A stretch of DNA of 56,671 nt from Prolixibacteraceae bacterium (GCA_017998095.1 JAGODU010000004.1:1-56671), one strand, 5' to 3'; positions 1 to 9,258 are shown, numbered from the stretch's first letter. Program-made: numbers and translations. The notes: a model not told the origin generated them from the sequence alone.

Positions 1-676
1 TCAAATCCTCATCGTTTTTTGCAACATATCCCCCAGCAGCAATACCCCTATTTCTTATTTTCCTGATGGATTTTTCAAGAATATCAAGCACCTCAGGATG
101 GTCAACCTGTCCTGGAAATCCCACTGCTTGTGAAAGGTCATAGGCGCCGATATAAATTACATCAACCTTTTCCTTTAGGTTCTCTATAGAAAGAATGCTG
201 TCGAGATTTGTCACGCCGCCTTTTCCCTCAAGAAGAAGCATCAGCAATTTCTCGCGGTTCTGTTTCGCCGCATGATCCTTTACATTGTAAAGAGAATATC
301 CTCCTGCCCGTGTAAAAGGCGAAAACCCTCTGCTGCCGAGCGGATAGTATTTCGCATAAGAAACTGCCAGCTCGGCATCTTTCCTCGACTCAATATGCGG
401 CACCATAACACCTGTGGCACCCAAATCAAGGGCACTCAAAATAAGAGCTTCATCATTTTTCGCAACTCTGACTATGGAAAAACATCTCTCAACTTCGGCA
501 GCCCTTATCATATCTTCAACAGTTTCGAACGAGTGGGGTCCATGTTCCATATCTATGATTACAAAATCAACCCCGGTTGAAGCTATCACGTTAATCACCT
601 GGGCTGACGATATGGTGCACCAGGGCCCATAGACAACTTGTCCTCCCCTTAATAATTCCTTGACGTTTTTATCCAT
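1..676 (-). CDS. HpcH/HpaI-type 2-oxo-acid aldolase, 3' end cut by window edge
   Basis: Read by hand from the reverse strand: an ATG at 676 opens a frame of about 225 codons that runs off base 1 without a stop. The protein has family hallmarks of class II HpcH/HpaI aldolases (pyruvate-dependent C-C bond cleavage or formation, divalent metal): DMEHGPHS at residues 42-49, an LGATGVMVPHIES strand near 85-97, a YYPLGSRG loop near 110, and GAYDLSQAVG near 180. Complete members are about 250-260 residues, so only the C-terminal end is missing. It is the last visible gene of the operon, 16 nt after the HAD gene. In a glycan locus it could supply or rearrange a carbon skeleton with pyruvate; the substrate is not deducible. 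The family call is solid, the role is inference. Confidence 0.88.
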   Translation of the reverse strand, partial: MDKNVKELLRGGQVVYGPWCTISSAQVINVIASTGVDFVIIDMEHGPHSFETVEDMIRAAEVERCFSIVRVAKNDEALILSALDLGATGVMVPHIESRKDAELAVSYAKYYPLGSRGFSPFTRAGGYSLYNVKDHAAKQNREKLLMLLLEGKGGVTNLDSILSIENLKEKVDVIYIGAYDLSQAVGFPGQVDHPEVLDILEKSIRKIRNRGIAAGGYVAKNDEDL

Positions 677-692
677 ATTTTTACCCCCCCGT

Positions 693-1451
693 TCAGCCTA
701 AAATTCCAATCTTTGACACATCTTCTGCCACAAAGGGCGTGATCTTCTTGAAATCTTCAAAAGTTGCAAAACCGGTCAGCACACCTATAGAAGCCTTCAA
801 CCCGGCGTTGATCCCTACAAGCACATCCGTCTCTGCGTCACCCACAATTACGGCATTTAACGGATCGATATTCAAATTATTCAGGATAATGTGGGCAATT
901 TCCGGGTTCGGCTTGGGCTTTTCAACCTGGTCGGCACCTACTATTATATCTATTTTGTCCCCGAAACCAAGAAAATCCATTGCAAGTCTCGCCCTTTCGC
1001 CCCTGTCAGTTGTTGCTATTGCAACCCTGCATCCTTTTTTATGCAACGCATCTAAAAGTGGCAGCGCTCCATTAATCGGTTTTAAAAGTTTCCCGAACAT
1101 CGTCAAAGACAGATTGTCCACCTCGGCAAAAACCTCATGACAAAGTCTATAAGTATCTTTGTAGCCGTTCCTCTCTAAATAATCCATCGCGGCCTGCATG
1201 ACAATTTCTCTCTTTTTGAGTCCTACAGGGCCATCCTGCCTAAGGCGTTCCGCTTTTGCATCAACTCCCATCTCGTACATAAGACCATCAATAAATACAT
1301 CATTTAAGTTCAGCCTTTCGGCTATAATCTTCGCCCTCATGGCAACCATCTGAGACCAATAATGATAAAGCTCCATGAGCGTTCCATCCTTATCGAAAAT
1401 CATTAAATTGACATCACGTATAACATCTTCCCCTATGCGGATATCAACCAC
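693..1451 (-). CDS. HAD-superfamily phosphatase
   Basis: Phosphoglycolate-phosphatase-like HAD hydrolase, about 252 residues. It has the nucleophile motif DKDGT near residue 20, a helical cap, an ATTDRGERARL segment for motif II, a Lys in VEKPKPNPE for motif III, and the acidic GDAETDVLVG motif IV. I place the start at GTG 1451 because a GGAGG lies 6-7 nt upstream and the GTG overlaps the terminal codons of the LdpA-like gene; a longer reading to 1514 would run inside that gene. The tight overlap implies translational coupling. It probably removes phosphate from a sugar or acid intermediate of the same pathway; the substrate is unknown. Confidence 0.85.
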   Translation of the reverse strand: MVDIRIGEDVIRDVNLMIFDKDGTLMELYHYWSQMVAMRAKIIAERLNLNDVFIDGLMYEMGVDAKAERLRQDGPVGLKKREIVMQAAMDYLERNGYKDTYRLCHEVFAEVDNLSLTMFGKLLKPINGALPLLDALHKKGCRVAIATTDRGERARLAMDFLGFGDKIDIIVGADQVEKPKPNPEIAHIILNNLNIDPLNAVIVGDAETDVLVGINAGLKASIGVLTGFATFEDFKKITPFVAEDVSKIGILG

Positions 1452-2448
1452 TGATTGCCTCCATGTTCGAAATGACGAGAGGCTCGGCAACAGAAATAGC
1501 TTCTTTGACCACATCGAGATCGGTATCGAAATGATCCTGCATTGTATATTTTTTTACAATCTTTCTTGCAAAACTACCTATGGACACACCGTTTGCCTTC
1601 ACTCCGCACTGTCTTGCAAGTATGCCCGTCTTGCTGTTTGTTCCACCGGAAAGAAGTATCATAACCGGAATGCCGCTTTTCTTTACTATATCCGCACATG
1701 CCACAGCCTGGAGTGTCGTATTGTAATCATCCCCCTCTCCGCTCATGGGGACACCGTCCGCCTGAACAATCATGCGTTCGCCCGTTATTTCATGCATCAA
1801 CTTAACCCGTTCCATAAGCCTTTTATTGGACAAAACAGATCTGTCAAGACAGACGCTCAAGAAATTATCCTTTATAATGTTATTTAAGAGTTTCCAATCG
1901 TTAATTGCACCTTCGTCATCCTCAGTCACTGCATGTAATTCCATTGTTTCAACCCCAAGCAGCACACACCGGGGCAGTATATTTTCAAAGTCTGGTTTCC
2001 TGTGGATAAACTCTATTGCATTAAAAGCACAGGCGGCATCACAGTCCCCGCAGCCTATGCACTTGTACTCCTGAACGATAAAGTCCTTATTTATGGCTTC
2101 CTGTCTGCAGGCAGAAATGCACTCGCCGCATCCCGTGCACATTGCCTTACCGATTTTTGCCTTTCTCACGTGGGGGTCCCCCTTTAACCCTATACTGACA
2201 TTCAGGTAAGGTCTTAAAGGTATTTTTTTACCAAATGTAGGTGCAATTCGGTACGCAATATCTATTCCTTCATTCGCAGCCAAAACAACATCCGGATTGG
2301 CGGAAAGGTCATGCATTGCGGCCCCGGCAAGCGTATAGACGGTTGCAAGCCTTCTCACCTCTCTTAAGTCCTCATTGCCCGCCCCGCAAACCAGTTTAAA
2401 TAAAGCCCTTCTTTTCAACAGGTTATGCAGTTCTTCATATCTGTTCAT
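1444..2448 (-). CDS. LdpA-like iron-sulfur protein (two 4Fe-4S clusters)
   Basis: Protein of 334 residues resembling cyanobacterial LdpA (light-dependent period protein). The N-terminal CGAGNEDLREVRRL...YTLAGA segment is followed by two ferredoxin-type CxxCxxCxxxC motifs (Cys104/107/110/114 and Cys130/133/136/140). A C-terminal TIM-barrel-like region contains QADGVPMSGEGDD and LLSGGTNSKT. In cyanobacteria LdpA is a redox-sensing clock-input factor; here there is no sign of a clock. Its position between an aldolase fusion and a HAD phosphatase suggests an enzymatic or redox role in sugar-acid synthesis. The stop overlaps the next start. The resemblance is from memory of the family; function is open. 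Confidence 0.78.
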   Translation of the reverse strand: MNRYEELHNLLKRRALFKLVCGAGNEDLREVRRLATVYTLAGAAMHDLSANPDVVLAANEGIDIAYRIAPTFGKKIPLRPYLNVSIGLKGDPHVRKAKIGKAMCTGCGECISACRQEAINKDFIVQEYKCIGCGDCDAACAFNAIEFIHRKPDFENILPRCVLLGVETMELHAVTEDDEGAINDWKLLNNIIKDNFLSVCLDRSVLSNKRLMERVKLMHEITGERMIVQADGVPMSGEGDDYNTTLQAVACADIVKKSGIPVMILLSGGTNSKTGILARQCGVKANGVSIGSFARKIVKKYTMQDHFDTDLDVVKEAISVAEPLVISNMEAISG

Positions 2449-2456
2449 GATTTCAT

Positions 2457-4178
2457 CTACTCGATATAATTTTCTATGCCCTTATAAAAGGCCTTGTGGC
2501 TTGTAGGGGTAAGAATATGGATGCCTTCTTTGCCTGAGTCATGCAAATACCCGTCTATCTGTTCAAGGAAGTGTTGATTATACCTGTGGCGCTCGATTAT
2601 AAGATCCTCATCCTCCGTTTCAACTTTTTCACTGTAGAAATGGAACCCTTCATTCGGATCAAATCCGGCATATCCGTCCATACCGGCAGCGAATATCCTG
2701 TCGGCACCCATAACGATAGCAACACCCATTAACAGCACTGCAATTGTTCTGCAGTTTGACTGAATAACCCCATCCTTTATCCCGAAATCATCGAGTTCAT
2801 CATGAAAATAAAGGGTTTCATAAACACGAGATGTATACTCCTTTATCATATCGGCAGGCAGGTTTTCTCCGAGCATGAGCGTAGAATCCTTATCCACTGT
2901 GTCGATATAATCCTCAAACCTTTTCTTGTTGTTGAAGGCATGATAGTAAGGTTTAAAAAGCCCGGATATATAATTTGCACCAATTACAACAGGATCGTAT
3001 TTTTTTATGAAACTATCTATTCTGGTTTTGTATTCCTTAAGCGTTGGCCCGTTTGCGAGTATAAGAAAATCCCTTCCGGCATGACGATTAATGTATGAAA
3101 CCTCTGCTTTTTTTCGCGGTTCACTTTTCGATTCATTAACTTTTCTCGTTTCACCCTTTTTTAGCCCCCCTATCATCCCGCTTTTAATAATATTATTAAG
3201 TATGTCTTTAGAGAAGCCTACCGGGTTAAGCTTTTTAACAACCTCAAGTGCGCTCCAGATGTCCTCCATCGAATACTCGCGATAATCAACAAGTGTTTTG
3301 GGGTAGTATGGGTGGCACTGAAAGATACCGGAGAGCATATAGGGAAGCTGATAACCCCAGGGCTCATCGGTCTCTATATTCATAAAAAAACGGTCTATCG
3401 CATGCAAAACGGGAATGACATTATATTTGTCGGTTGTTGATAGTTGCAGGTACGAAAGAAGCACCTCGGTCGGGAGATTGCCTGCACCGCGACCCATCCC
3501 GTAAATAGTTGAATCCACAATGTCAACACCACATTTTATTGCCTCAAGCGTATTTGCAAATGCCATCTGCAGACCGTTGTGAGGATGGAATCCCATTTTG
3601 ATGTGTGTCACTTCCTTGAATGGATCTATGAGTGACCGCATCTGATCGGGCAGGATAGAGCCGTAGCTGTCGGCAATATAGCTATAATCTATGCTTGAAT
3701 CCTTTAGTACGTTAACCAGTCCATTTATTTCTTCCTTTGTATAGCTCGTGATACCCATAGCCTGAAGAGAAACTTCAAAACCTTTTTTCTGTATTGCTTC
3801 AAGCTGTTTGATGGCATCAAAGGTGCCATCTTTATGGGCTGCTATCCTGATGAGACTTACATACTGAAGATACTCATCCGTAATGTCATCAGTATTGAGC
3901 TTGCCAAAATCACCCATGATGGCTATCTTTGCGCCGTTTATTCCCTGAACTACATCCCTAAGGTCCTCGATATCGGTAAATCTCCAGGTACCGAAATCCT
4001 GTCTATTGAAGTACTTTTCGGTACCACGGAATCCTATCTCAACAATATCTATACCTGCCTTTGAAAGTGCCCTGTAGACCTCTCGAACCATCCTTTTATC
4101 AAAGCGCCAGTTGTTGAGATAACCTCCGTCACGGATGGTACAGTCAAGGATTTTAAATTTACTTTGAAAATTATTCAT
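2457..4178 (-). CDS. HMGL-type (DRE-TIM) aldolase fused to DUF115-like domain
   Basis: Start set at ATG 4178, which has GGAGGG 6 nt upstream; the 17 codons before it have no such support. Of 573 residues, the N-terminal half is a pyruvate-carboxyltransferase/4-hydroxy-2-oxovalerate-aldolase-type barrel: LDCTIRDGGYLNNW near residue 12, HPHNGLQMAFAN and the GMGRGAGNLPTE loop, typical metal-binding elements of the DRE-TIM family. After a charged linker (KKGETRKVNESKSE) comes a Rossmann-like domain starting GRDFLILANGPTLKEY, similar in style to DUF115/Maf and MptE-like proteins found in flagellin-glycosylation and LPS loci. The likely chemistry is aldol addition or cleavage with a 2-oxo acid, with the second domain handling a sugar or nucleotide substrate. 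The fusion is unusual; domain 1 is secure, domain 2 is moderate. Confidence 0.82.
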   Translation of the reverse strand: MNNFQSKFKILDCTIRDGGYLNNWRFDKRMVREVYRALSKAGIDIVEIGFRGTEKYFNRQDFGTWRFTDIEDLRDVVQGINGAKIAIMGDFGKLNTDDITDEYLQYVSLIRIAAHKDGTFDAIKQLEAIQKKGFEVSLQAMGITSYTKEEINGLVNVLKDSSIDYSYIADSYGSILPDQMRSLIDPFKEVTHIKMGFHPHNGLQMAFANTLEAIKCGVDIVDSTIYGMGRGAGNLPTEVLLSYLQLSTTDKYNVIPVLHAIDRFFMNIETDEPWGYQLPYMLSGIFQCHPYYPKTLVDYREYSMEDIWSALEVVKKLNPVGFSKDILNNIIKSGMIGGLKKGETRKVNESKSEPRKKAEVSYINRHAGRDFLILANGPTLKEYKTRIDSFIKKYDPVVIGANYISGLFKPYYHAFNNKKRFEDYIDTVDKDSTLMLGENLPADMIKEYTSRVYETLYFHDELDDFGIKDGVIQSNCRTIAVLLMGVAIVMGADRIFAAGMDGYAGFDPNEGFHFYSEKVETEDEDLIIERHRYNQHFLEQIDGYLHDSGKEGIHILTPTSHKAFYKGIENYIE

Positions 4179-4236
4179 AAATAACCCTCCGATATCATTA
4201 GAACAGGCCAACAAACATTTTTTTAACAATAACTTT

Positions 4237-6129
4237 TCAGTTTGCGCTAATCAAGTCTTTTACAAGCGAGTATACTCTTCGCTCGCTTTTACCATCATCA
4301 AGATACGTACAGTAAAGTTTTTCATATTCGTTATCGTCAACGTTTGCCCGATAGGAGCCATCTTCTATGTGTTTCTTAAGCACTTCTATCATTGATTCTG
4401 CACTATCACAACATACTGCTCTTTTCTTTAAGATGTGAAGGTCATTTTGAGACGGCTTGACAATAGACGTGAGAGCATATACTGGAAGCCTTGTTGAAAT
4501 GGCCTGCAAAAGAGTTGTTGTAGGTGAATCTATAACGATAATATTATGATCGGACATGAGTTCCACGAAACTGGTATCGCGGATTAGACGAACATTGTCC
4601 GAACGTTTAAAATCATTTATCCAGGGCGGATCTTCTTCAAAGTTTGGGTGCAATTTTATGGTCAGGCTAATATTTCCTATTGATTCAACCATCTTAATCA
4701 GGTTCTTGATTAAAATCATCTGTTCTCTGTAATAAAATCGGTCAGAAAATGGCGGAGAGAAACCACAATACCATCGGCTATAATAATAGCTTGTAATAAC
4801 ATATAATATCCTGTATTTTACATGTTCCGAACTTGACACCTTCCCGTTTACGTTTTTAAGTTTATCCAGTCTCGTGCTGCCTACCGATTTAACAAGACAT
4901 TGCCGGTTTATATCGGATTTTAAAAAAGCATCTGTAACAGCTTCGCCATAGGTTAAAAGCATAGAAGCATTTGTCATGCCACCAATATCTATTCTCTGGC
5001 TTATTCGTCTATCAAACCAGACTGAACCGTGCTGGTAGACTAAAACAGTATTTCCTTTTTGCAAAAAATATTTTCGCATTACAAGTTCAGAATAATACGG
5101 AATGAGTGCACTCAAGACAACCGTATATCCATTGCTCCCAAAGTTTCTCTCGAGTTCGTTTATTATTTTTTCAGCCAACAAGGGAGCTTCATTAACTATC
5201 CAGAGAACTCTATCTTTAATTAATGATACATAATCAATTTCATCCGACGGAAAAGAACCGACAAATTCTTCCCATATTATATTATCCTGTATATCTCGTA
5301 CAGATTTTCTTTTCTTCAGTATATCTTTCATATCACTTAGAAAAAATATAGATTTACCGTCTTCCATAAAAAGGTCAAGCATAGGTTGCCAATCGTAAAG
5401 ACTTGAAACAATATAAGTATTATCCATTCGATACTTTTCACATAATGTTCTTATAATATTCTTCCATATACGATTCATAAAAGAAAATACTATTGTTTTA
5501 ATCATGCTGTTATTACGAATTACAGAGAAGTGGTATTCTACATAATTTTTTAACCAACTACGCGTGAACGAAATGTCGCTATATGACTGGTCACGAGAAA
5601 AGCTGTCTTCGGGTAACAAAATAATTTCATTTTTCCAACCGGCCAGAGCTAAAAGATTTCCCCATATAGTTTCACGGTGACCAAAGAAAAATTGATCCGT
5701 TTCCCAGGGAGATGTCGGGCCTTTATGTATATATACGGTATGGTCGGGGAAATTAGATAAAATACTTTTAAGCCATAAATAGCGGCTCAACACTGCATCG
5801 ACAACATGACCAAGCATCCAAAGGTTATAAAAAAAAGGCTTAATATCCCATTTAAGCAAAAATGGATGCAAATCAAGCATTGATAGATCAAGTTTTTTGC
5901 ATACTTCAGATACTTTTTCGAATTGATTTACACAGGCCTTTTCTATGTCCTCCAATCCGCAAAATTGTTCAGGGATAAGATATTTTATGCCTTTCATCTC
6001 AAGCTTATGCATTGACGATGGACCGAGGGCTACCCATGTGTCATTTTCTGATGCGCCACGTTTTAAGAAATCTTCCACATGGTAATCATATTCTGACAAA
6101 AAAAGTTTATTATTGTCTTTATTGATCAA
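4237..6129 (-). CDS. Large glycosyltransferase-like protein (GT-B style C-terminus)
   Basis: Protein of 630 residues with no recognised N-terminal family. The C-terminal third reads like CDP-glycerol glycerophosphotransferase or capsule glycosyltransferases: YQHGSVWFDRR near 380, VGSTRLDKL, ITIKLHPNFEEDP-like segment (LTIKLHPNFEEDP), then IIVIDSPTTTLLQAISTRLPVYAL, the usual nucleotide-sugar or acceptor-phosphate site in GT-B folds. No membrane segment is evident, so it is likely cytosolic or peripheral. The start is weak: TTG 6129 has no clear ribosome-binding site, and the true start may lie slightly downstream. It is a candidate for adding the acidic sugar made by the neighbouring genes; this is inference. 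Confidence 0.68.
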   Translation of the reverse strand: MINKDNNKLFLSEYDYHVEDFLKRGASENDTWVALGPSSMHKLEMKGIKYLIPEQFCGLEDIEKACVNQFEKVSEVCKKLDLSMLDLHPFLLKWDIKPFFYNLWMLGHVVDAVLSRYLWLKSILSNFPDHTVYIHKGPTSPWETDQFFFGHRETIWGNLLALAGWKNEIILLPEDSFSRDQSYSDISFTRSWLKNYVEYHFSVIRNNSMIKTIVFSFMNRIWKNIIRTLCEKYRMDNTYIVSSLYDWQPMLDLFMEDGKSIFFLSDMKDILKKRKSVRDIQDNIIWEEFVGSFPSDEIDYVSLIKDRVLWIVNEAPLLAEKIINELERNFGSNGYTVVLSALIPYYSELVMRKYFLQKGNTVLVYQHGSVWFDRRISQRIDIGGMTNASMLLTYGEAVTDAFLKSDINRQCLVKSVGSTRLDKLKNVNGKVSSSEHVKYRILYVITSYYYSRWYCGFSPPFSDRFYYREQMILIKNLIKMVESIGNISLTIKLHPNFEEDPPWINDFKRSDNVRLIRDTSFVELMSDHNIIVIDSPTTTLLQAISTRLPVYALTSIVKPSQNDLHILKKRAVCCDSAESMIEVLKKHIEDGSYRANVDDNEYEKLYCTYLDDGKSERRVYSLVKDLISAN

Positions 6130-6168
6130 ATCGGATATATAGATATTGTTGGTAAGACATTACAGGTC

Positions 6169-7005
6169 CTACCAGCAGGTCCTTCCTCCGTCGATAATCA
6201 GAGTGGAACCTGTCATATAAGAGGATGCATCTGATACAAGAAATAAAATCGCTGCCTTATACTCGTCTATACCTGCCATTCTTCCGAGTGGTATTAAATT
6301 TGTCAATTTAACAACAAAATCATCCGGCTGATTGTTATATACGCCGCCGGGACAAAACGCATTCACTCTTAACCCGCAGCCAGCCCAGTATGTGGCAAGA
6401 TATTTTGTAAGACCAATTAAACCATGTTTAATTACTGAGTATGTTACCGGTTTCACGGGCTGCATCTCATCCGAAAGCCCTTCTTTCCTGTAAATCCTCT
6501 GGTCAGGGGCAATCACACCAAGATCAGATGAAATATTAAGTATAACACCCTTCCCTTTCTTGGCCATCTCGGTTCCGAAAACCTGACTGCAAAGGAACGC
6601 ACCTTTCAAGCCAACGGCAAGTTCAAGCTCCCACGCCTCTTCGGGATAATTTTCAAACCTCGACCACTGTTTCTCGCCCGAATTACTCTTAACCTTCGGG
6701 TCAATAGCAGCATTATTAATTAAAATGTCGATACGACCAAATTCTTTTAACAGGTCTTTCTTTAAGGCTTCAAGTTCTTCTTTTTTTGTGATGTCACAAC
6801 TTACCCCTGTCGAAGAAACACCGTAATTTTTTTTAATTTTTTCTGCCTTTTGAGAGGCACGGGCGCCATCAATATCCACAATTACCGGAATACCACCAAA
6901 CTCTGCTATTGCCTCGGCATGTTTTTCACCGAGAAGTCCCGCACCCCCGGTAATTACGGCAACTCTGCCGGCAAGATCAAACATCTCATGAATATTTTTG
7001 CCCAT
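6169..7005 (-). CDS. Short-chain dehydrogenase/reductase
   Basis: Classical SDR of about 278 residues: NAD(P)-binding TGGAGLLG near residue 20, NNAAIDPK, a Ser in NISSDLGV and the catalytic YSVIK pair, ending in DGGRTCW. The start is ATG 7005, five nt after a GGGGA; upstream codons belong to the previous gene. The extended loop after the Ser (about 25 residues with KEGLSDEMQPVKP) matches a subgroup of SDRs seen in sialic-acid-like biosynthesis clusters. It probably interconverts a hydroxyl and a keto group on a sugar or sugar-acid intermediate; coenzyme and substrate are not determined. Confidence 0.88.
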   Translation of the reverse strand: MGKNIHEMFDLAGRVAVITGGAGLLGEKHAEAIAEFGGIPVIVDIDGARASQKAEKIKKNYGVSSTGVSCDITKKEELEALKKDLLKEFGRIDILINNAAIDPKVKSNSGEKQWSRFENYPEEAWELELAVGLKGAFLCSQVFGTEMAKKGKGVILNISSDLGVIAPDQRIYRKEGLSDEMQPVKPVTYSVIKHGLIGLTKYLATYWAGCGLRVNAFCPGGVYNNQPDDFVVKLTNLIPLGRMAGIDEYKAAILFLVSDASSYMTGSTLIIDGGRTCW

Positions 7006-7015
7006 ATTTTTCCCC

Positions 7016-7795
7016 TTATTGAATGCCCACAGTCTGACCGCCATCTGCAATAAACGAAGAACCTGTAATAAATGAGGCTCTTTCCGAAGCAAGAAACAAA
7101 ACGAGACAGGCAATTTCCTCGGGCGATGCGAACCGTTTCATCGGAACAGTTTTATCGAGCATCTCCAGTACTTTCTGTTTGTCCTCTTTCATCTTAAAAT
7201 CCCAAGTACCTTCATCAAAATAAATATTACCCGGACATACAACATTAGTTCTGATATTGTTCGACACAAGCTTTTTCGAAAGGTTTTTCACATAGGCGAT
7301 GAGCGCGGCCTTCGCAACACTGTAATGAATAGGTGCGCCTATAACCTCCACACCGGCAATAGATGAAATATATACTATCGAACCCCTATTATTTTCAATC
7401 ATGCTTGGCACAACTGCATTGGTAATTCTGCGCGCACCGTTGAAATTGATATCCATCATAGCCTGCCAATCGTTGTCGGGGATGTTCCACTCGGGCGACC
7501 CTTTCCCGGAACCAAGATTAGCAACAAGAATGTCTATTTTTCCAAACCTACCTATTATCTTAGCGACACATTCATTGATAAAACCTTCCTTAGTTAGATC
7601 GCCTGTAAACAAAAATATGTTATCAGGTTCAAATGCAGAACTAAATTCATATAATGTGTTACCCGCTCTTTCCTCATTTATATCAGTAATTGCCACTCTT
7701 GCACCCTCTTCAAGGAATCCTCTTGCAATTGCCTTTCCAAGTCCATGGGCAGAGGCAGTGATAAGCACTGTCTTGTTTCTCAAACTGAGATCCAT
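7016..7795 (-). CDS. Short-chain dehydrogenase/reductase
   Basis: SDR of 259 residues, second of a tandem pair. The dinucleotide loop is TASAHGLG rather than the usual TGxxxGIG, and the NAG motif is changed to VANLGSG; the catalytic YSVAK and the SFIADGGQT end are normal. Its ATG overlaps the stop of the TIM-barrel isomerase gene (TGATG), implying coupled translation. Two adjacent SDRs suggest sequential oxidation and reduction, for example epimerisation through a keto intermediate, in the putative ulosonic-acid pathway. This pathway assignment is inference from gene order. Confidence 0.88.
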   Translation of the reverse strand: MDLSLRNKTVLITASAHGLGKAIARGFLEEGARVAITDINEERAGNTLYEFSSAFEPDNIFLFTGDLTKEGFINECVAKIIGRFGKIDILVANLGSGKGSPEWNIPDNDWQAMMDINFNGARRITNAVVPSMIENNRGSIVYISSIAGVEVIGAPIHYSVAKAALIAYVKNLSKKLVSNNIRTNVVCPGNIYFDEGTWDFKMKEDKQKVLEMLDKTVPMKRFASPEEIACLVLFLASERASFITGSSFIADGGQTVGIQ

Positions 7796-8637
7796 CAGCA
7801 GTTGCTCCTTTCAAGGTGGTTTCTGACAAACCTTATATTTTTCATGGCAGTTTCAACCTCATCCCCCTCGCGGGCCGCCTGAAGCACTATCGGACCCTTG
7901 TAGTCCAAATCGACAAGCATGTTAAAGAACGTGTTAAAATGAGCATCGCCTGTGCCCAATGGAACGGTGCCGCCATTAAGTTTTCTGTCCTTTATATGGA
8001 CCGTCCTCAACCATTTTCCGTATGCCGAAAGTTCCTCACTGCAATCATATCCGAGACTGGAACTGTTGCCGGTGTCATAATTTGCCATCAGACAGGGGTG
8101 ACCAAAAGACAACAGAAGCGCTTTAAAATCCTCAGGGTTCAGCGATGTTTCAAGGGCTATCACAACGCCGGTTTTGTAGGCAATCTTCAGGGCCGGCGAT
8201 ATAAATTCTATGACCTGCGTAAACTCTTTCCGATCGTTAATCTTTGAAGCATCAACAAAAGGGAGATCTATATACTTTCCACCAATTTCTTTTGTCTGTA
8301 ATACAAGGCGGGAGAGCATCTCGCAGAGTCCCTTCCTTTCGTTATCATTTGCATTCATATAAGGAAAGTCCATAAAATAATCTGCACAGACAGACTCTAT
8401 CGTTATACCGGTCTCTCCAATCAGATGTCTTATTTCTTCAGTACCTTTTTTGCTTATAATGGGGTTTTTCTGCCACTCATCCCCTTCAAAAATCCACTCT
8501 ATATGAGACAAACCCGCTTTTTTTGCCTTAAAAAATTCGTCCTTCCATGTTGCTTTGGGGAAGCTCTGTATCTTGCCTCCTGTTGGCGATGACAATCTGC
8601 CCTGCATTATTCCTATTGGATAATCTTCATAATTCAT
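7795..8637 (-). CDS. Sugar phosphate isomerase/epimerase (xylose-isomerase-like TIM barrel)
   Basis: AP-endonuclease-family-2 type TIM barrel, 280 residues. Putative metal ligands lie on successive strands: IEWIFEGDEW near 45, an ALETSLNPE glutamate near 160, NYDTGNSSS near 185, VHIKDRKLNGG near 215, and a late VLQAAREGDEVE. The pattern is that of sugar phosphate isomerases and 3-epimerases such as IolE/YcjR types. It overlaps both neighbours by a few bases, sitting between GmhA and the SDR pair. It presumably isomerises the aldose or ketose feeding the NeuB-like step; the exact substrate is unknown. Confidence 0.83.
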   Translation of the reverse strand: MNYEDYPIGIMQGRLSSPTGGKIQSFPKATWKDEFFKAKKAGLSHIEWIFEGDEWQKNPIISKKGTEEIRHLIGETGITIESVCADYFMDFPYMNANDNERKGLCEMLSRLVLQTKEIGGKYIDLPFVDASKINDRKEFTQVIEFISPALKIAYKTGVVIALETSLNPEDFKALLLSFGHPCLMANYDTGNSSSLGYDCSEELSAYGKWLRTVHIKDRKLNGGTVPLGTGDAHFNTFFNMLVDLDYKGPIVLQAAREGDEVETAMKNIRFVRNHLERSNC

Positions 8638-9221
8638 ATCACACCAAAAAGTTTATTTTCGATATATTCGCAGACCATATGGGCAATGAGTATGTGTGCC
8701 TCCTGGATACGCGGCGTAGATTGCGACGGAACATTTATACAATAATCTGACAAAGCGCTTATCTGCGTTTCCGTTCTGGCGCCAGTAAACCCTATCGTTA
8801 CCAAACCCATATGCTTTGCAACCTTTATCGCTTCTATAACATTTTTTGAATTGCCGCTGGTTGAGATTGCAATCAGTATATCTCCCTTTTTCCCTTTCGC
8901 CTCAATCTGACGTGAAAATACCTTATCAAAATCATAATCGTTGCCTATGGCAGTTAGTGTCGACGTATTAACGGTCAACGCCTCCGCGTCGAGGGCCCTT
9001 CGTTCCATAAGAAATTTGCTCACAAGCTCTGTAGCTATATGCTGTGCATCTGCGGCGCTCCCTCCGTTGCCGCATAAGAGGAGCTTGTTTCCCGTCTTGT
9101 AAGCATCAACAATAACCTCAGCCACCCTTGAAATATTCTCGAGCAGGTCGGTATTTTCAACAATATCCTGCACGGTTTTCAAGTGTTCTCTCATTCTGTA
9201 TTCCCAAAAGTCAGCAGTCAA
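8634..9221 (-). CDS. gmhA: Sedoheptulose-7-phosphate isomerase (GmhA type)
   Basis: SIS-domain protein of 195 residues with the canonical GmhA motifs: GNGGSAADAQH and its TEL glutamate near residue 60, STSGNSKNV near 120 for phosphate binding, and RIQEAHILIAH near 170, which together carry the zinc-site His, Glu, Gln and His. The known reaction is D-sedoheptulose 7-phosphate to D-glycero-D-manno-heptose 7-phosphate. It starts at TTG 9221, supported by a GGAGGAG 7 nt upstream; no ATG fits. Among the two SIS proteins in this window this one keeps the complete GmhA motif set, yet it sits in the NeuB-like module rather than beside GmhB. Confidence 0.85.
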   Translation of the reverse strand: MTADFWEYRMREHLKTVQDIVENTDLLENISRVAEVIVDAYKTGNKLLLCGNGGSAADAQHIATELVSKFLMERRALDAEALTVNTSTLTAIGNDYDFDKVFSRQIEAKGKKGDILIAISTSGNSKNVIEAIKVAKHMGLVTIGFTGARTETQISALSDYCINVPSQSTPRIQEAHILIAHMVCEYIENKLFGVI

Positions 9222-9258
9222 CGATCTTCTCCTCCCCTCTGAATGCTTCAGGCATTAC

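Noticed and set aside
693..1514. Longer N-terminus of the HAD phosphatase
   Set aside because: The extra 21 codons overlap the LdpA-like gene and lack a ribosome-binding site, while GTG 1451 has GGAGG at normal distance.
1375..1887. Plus-strand frame of 170 codons
   Set aside because: Covers the end of the LdpA-like gene and the HAD gene in antisense; both minus-strand genes have strong motifs.
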